A stretch of 7,587 nt of DNA from an uncultured Devosia sp. Lineage in GTDB: Bacteria; Pseudomonadota; Alphaproteobacteria; Rhizobiales; Devosiaceae. Where the stretch lies: the NCBI GenBank assembly GCA_913775215.1, contig CAJYKO010000117.1, positions 1 to 7,587 on the forward strand, given 5' to 3'. A program made the translations under genes and the position numbers. Position 1 is the stretch's first letter, and each line of letters starts with the position of its first letter. Below are positions 5,518 to 7,587 of the stretch, piece after piece. The notes under the pieces were generated by a model. The model was not told the origin of the DNA. It made no database searches and was given only the letters and a program-made list of their open reading frames with translations.

Positions 5518-5931
5518 ATGACGACCTCTGCCCACGACGCCCTGATCCACGTGATGCTCGTTGCCGCATCTTCGGACAGCACCATGACGGAACGCGAACT
5601 GGTTCGCATCCAGGCTCTGATCGACCGGCTGCCTGTATTCGAGGGCTTCGATAAATCGCGCTTGATGGCGGTCGCCAATGATTGTGCCGATACACTCAAC
5701 GGCCCAGATGGGCTTGATCGCGTCCTCGACAATGCCTTGGCGGCCTTGCCAAAGAAGCTTGAAGACACAGCCTATGCTCTCGCGGTCGAGGTGACGGCGG
5801 TCGACCTGCACCTTGAACAGGAAGAGCTGCGTTTTCTCGAAATGCTGCGCGACAAGCTCAGCATCGATCGGCTGACGACGGCCGCAATTGAAGTCGCAGC
5901 CCGCGCCCGCCACCGTCGTCTGCCGAGCTAG
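5518..5931 (+). CDS. TerB-family protein (tellurite-resistance TerB-like)
   Basis: The 137-residue soluble, helical protein matches the TerB-like fold family. It has the two pseudo-symmetric acidic turns of that family: SSDSTMTERE at 18-27 and VDLHLEQEEL at 95-104, each an Asp followed by a helix starting with acidic residues; in TerB these bind metal. The name comes from plasmid tellurite resistance, but this is a lone gene with no terC, terD or terZ near it, so tellurite resistance should not be assumed. ALPKKLEDTAYALAVEV at 76-92 is the typical central helix. The frame is open upstream to 5287, but the family begins at MTTSAHDALIHVML, and GGA lies seven bases before that ATG. Its TAG stop overlaps that of the converging binding-protein gene. 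Confidence 0.85.
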   Translation: MTTSAHDALIHVMLVAASSDSTMTERELVRIQALIDRLPVFEGFDKSRLMAVANDCADTLNGPDGLDRVLDNALAALPKKLEDTAYALAVEVTAVDLHLEQEELRFLEMLRDKLSIDRLTTAAIEVAARARHRRLPS

Positions 5932-6869
5932 TAAAATCCTACGGGGAACCAGCGTAGGTAGAGTTCGTCCAGCGTGCCATTCTGCTTGAGGCGCACGAGG
6001 GCCCAATCGATGGTGTGGCGGATGGCGTCATTGCCGGCGGGAACGGCGATGGTGAGGCCCTCCCCGAAAAGGTCGGGTCGGAAATAGGGTTCGCCCGCAA
6101 AGCTGCAGCAGTCCGGATTTTCATTGAGCCAGAACGCAGTGCGCATGGCATCGCCGAAATAGGCATCGGCCCTGCCATCGCGGAGAGCGGTCAGCGCTTC
6201 GATCTCGCTGGCGAAAGGAACTACCGCGACATCGGGCAGATAGCGCGCCATGAACTGGGCATGGGCACTGCCCTCGCGAAGGGCAACTGTTTTTCCCTTG
6301 AGAGTGTCGACGGAAAAGCTAGCGGCATCGTCGGTGCGGGTGACGAAGCGGCCGGGTAGCGCGAGATAGGCCGAGGAAAAATCGAAGCGCTCGCCGTTTT
6401 CCGGGCTCATGGCGAGGCCAGCAATCAGTGCGTCGCCCTGGCTGTCAGCCAGCGCATTGGCGGCCTGATCCCATGGCCAGGCCTGCAGCGTACAGGCGAT
6501 ATTGACCTCGGCGCATATACGCTTGGCGAGATCGACGTTAAAGCCGATCAACTCACCCGTGCTATCGCGGAAATTGAATGGCGGGAAATCGGCCGTGGTC
6601 AGGAAACGGATGGCCGGTACGGCGCCCTGCATGGGCAGTATTTCCCGAGCGTCCGGGTCGGCGTGATTGGGAAGCGGTTGGGCGAAGGCGGGCGCAACGA
6701 GGGCGAAGAAAACCAGCCCGAGGAATGCGCGTAAAGCCCCCCGCCTAGCCTCCCCCTCGAAGGGCGAGGGACGCTTCTGTGCGTCTAGCTTGATCGTGTC
6801 CAAACCACAAAACGGTCCCTCCCCCTTTGAGGGGGAGGTTAGGTGGGGGTGACCGAGCGTAGAGCTCAT
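5928..6869 (-). CDS. Periplasmic solute-binding protein, family 3 (amino-acid type)
   Basis: The mature part is a family 3 extracellular solute-binding protein, the receptor of polar amino-acid ABC importers or a related sensor. With ATG 6869 as residue 1 (313 in all), family landmarks are FLTTADFPPFNFRD (89-102), GELIGFNVDLAKRIC (105-119), DALIAGLAMSPENGERFDFS (146-165), LKGKTVALREGSA (190-202) and GRADAYFGD (232-240). The usual TPER ligand segment appears as SPENGER. A signal peptide core lies at 47-63 (cut expected after AFA, 63). The 46 residues before it are too long for a normal n-region: about 38 are encoded by a palindromic repeat. GTG at 6872 or TTG at 6803 are other possible starts. 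ATG 6869 overlaps the metZ stop as TGATG, which favours coupled translation. No permease or ATPase gene is in view, so its transporter is unknown. Confidence 0.82.
   Translation of the reverse strand: MSSTLGHPHLTSPSKGEGPFCGLDTIKLDAQKRPSPFEGEARRGALRAFLGLVFFALVAPAFAQPLPNHADPDAREILPMQGAVPAIRFLTTADFPPFNFRDSTGELIGFNVDLAKRICAEVNIACTLQAWPWDQAANALADSQGDALIAGLAMSPENGERFDFSSAYLALPGRFVTRTDDAASFSVDTLKGKTVALREGSAHAQFMARYLPDVAVVPFASEIEALTALRDGRADAYFGDAMRTAFWLNENPDCCSFAGEPYFRPDLFGEGLTIAVPAGNDAIRHTIDWALVRLKQNGTLDELYLRWFPVGFY
6737..6850. repeat. 114-bp palindromic repeat element with two hairpin arms
   Basis: Left arm 6737-6773 and right arm 6813-6850 are near-perfect reverse complements (about five mismatches and one gap over 37-38 bases) around a 39-base centre. 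Each arm is a hairpin in its own right: CCTCCCCCT at 6818-6826 with AGGGGGAGG at 6830-6838 around TTG, and CCTCCCCCT at 6749-6757 with AGGGCGAGG at 6761-6769 around CGA, one mismatch. The element resembles the short mosaic or MITE-like palindromes that are spread between genes in Hyphomicrobiales genomes (RIME-like in style; I cannot name the family). No clear target-site duplication is seen. It has no coding capacity for a transposase. It lies within the 5' end of the binding-protein frame. Confidence 0.75.
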
Positions 6870-7587
6870 CACACTTGGTCCAGCGCGTACATCAGGTCGG
6901 CAATCAGATCATCGGGATCTTCGAGACCCACCGACAATCTCAGCAGACCTGGCGTCACGCCCGTTTCGAGCCGGACTTCTTCGGTCAACCGCGCATGTGT
7001 CGTCGTGCGCGGGTGGGTGATCAGCGACTTGGCGTCACCCAGATTGTTGGAAATCAGGATGACCGCGAGCGAATCCGAGAGGGTGAAGGCTGCGTCCTGG
7101 CCGCCCTTGAGATCGAGCGCGAGCAGCGTCGAGCCGCGCTTCATCTGGCGCTTGGCAAGATCGTATTGCGGATGGCTTTCATGGTGCGGATAGATGACGC
7201 GCGCAATTTTCGGATGCGACGCCAGCGCCTCGGCGACTTTTTCGGCGCTATTGGTCATCTGTTCGACGCGCAATGAATATGTCTCAAGGCCTTTGAGCAG
7301 CACCCAGGCATTGAAGGCGCTCAGTGTTGCGCCGGTCTGACGGAGGAAGGTATGCACGTCGCCTTCGATAAGAGACTTTGATCCGAGCACGATACCGCCC
7401 AGCACTCTGCCCTGACCGTCGATATGCTTGGTCGCCGAATAGGTGACGAGATCGGCGCCGAGTTCGAGCGGCTTCTGGTAAAGCGCGGTTGAAAAGACAT
7501 TATCGACGATGAGCTTGGCACCATGGGCATGCGCGATTTTAGCGACCGCGGCGATATCGACCAGTTCCAGAGTCGGATTGGTGGGGG
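6869..7587 (-). CDS. metZ: O-succinylhomoserine sulfhydrylase, C-terminal part (5' end outside window)
   Basis: The frame continues to the right edge and gives 238 residues. It is a Cys/Met metabolism PLP enzyme: VDNVF (27-31 of the visible part; the Asp contacts the cofactor ring nitrogen) and YSATKHIDGQGR at 49-60, in which Lys53 is the Schiff-base lysine. Further on are LRQTGATLSAFNAWVLLKGLETYSLR, SLGDA-like ISNNLGDAKSLITHP, and GLLRLSVGLEDPDDLIADL near the C-terminus. The TKHIDGQGR wording is typical of MetZ, which makes homocysteine from O-succinylhomoserine and sulfide, rather than of cystathionine gamma-synthase (MetB); the two are close relatives, so some doubt remains. The stop TGA (6871-6869) overlaps the proposed ATG of the solute-binding protein by one base. 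Confidence 0.9.
   Translation of the reverse strand, partial: PTNPTLELVDIAAVAKIAHAHGAKLIVDNVFSTALYQKPLELGADLVTYSATKHIDGQGRVLGGIVLGSKSLIEGDVHTFLRQTGATLSAFNAWVLLKGLETYSLRVEQMTNSAEKVAEALASHPKIARVIYPHHESHPQYDLAKRQMKRGSTLLALDLKGGQDAAFTLSDSLAVILISNNLGDAKSLITHPRTTTHARLTEEVRLETGVTPGLLRLSVGLEDPDDLIADLMYALDQV

Noticed and set aside
6737..6850. CRISPR-like reading of the CCTCCCCCT repeats
   Set aside because: Only two arms in inverted orientation with one central segment; there are no regular direct repeats and spacers, and no cas genes nearby.

Overview
The window looks like a chromosomal stretch from an alphaproteobacterium, most likely the order Hyphomicrobiales (Devosia-like by protein feel, an inference from memory and not a search). 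Supporting signs are the GC-rich third positions, a class I (archaeal-type) lysyl-tRNA synthetase as is usual in Alphaproteobacteria, a MetZ-type sulfhydrylase, DUF1206 and TerB proteins of the rhizobial kind, and a CCTCCCCCT/AGGGGGAGG palindromic repeat of the sort scattered between genes in this order.

Layout, left to right. (1) 1-1229, plus strand: the tail of a membrane-anchored anti-sigma-factor-like protein, then 13 bases later a seven-helix Bax inhibitor-1/YccA protein, ending in a hairpin terminator. (2) 1267-2019, minus strand: a 250-residue class II aminoacyl-tRNA synthetase-like protein resembling the catalytic core of glycyl-tRNA synthetase but lacking an anticodon-binding domain. 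(3) 2020-2292: a divergent intergenic region with a long bulged stem in the leader of the synthetase-like gene, a perfect 6-8-6 dyad and a pair of 9-base direct repeats. (4) 2293-3111, plus: a three-repeat, six-helix DUF1206 membrane protein. (5) 3239-3469, plus: ribosomal protein bS21 (rpsU), which appears to start at TTG, followed by a possible 39-codon ORF overlapping its stop and a palindrome-rich tail-to-tail region. (6) 3728-5371, minus: full-length class I LysRS. (7) 5518-5931, plus: a TerB-family protein, diverging from lysK. (8) 5928-6869, minus: a periplasmic family 3 solute-binding protein that shares a CTAG stop tetranucleotide with terB and whose 5' end runs through a 114-bp palindromic repeat. 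(9) 6869-7587, minus: the C-terminal part of O-succinylhomoserine sulfhydrylase (metZ), whose stop overlaps the start of the binding-protein gene.

The middle of the window has a translation theme (synthetase-like core, bS21, LysRS), but the genes lie on different strands and there is no single operon. Most genes are ordinary for the group. No dramatic new system is visible. The best second-look items are the repeat that seems to sit in frame inside a signal peptide n-region, the lone GlyRS-like core with its structured leader, and the small ORF after rpsU. All homology statements rest on recognised motifs; no search was run.
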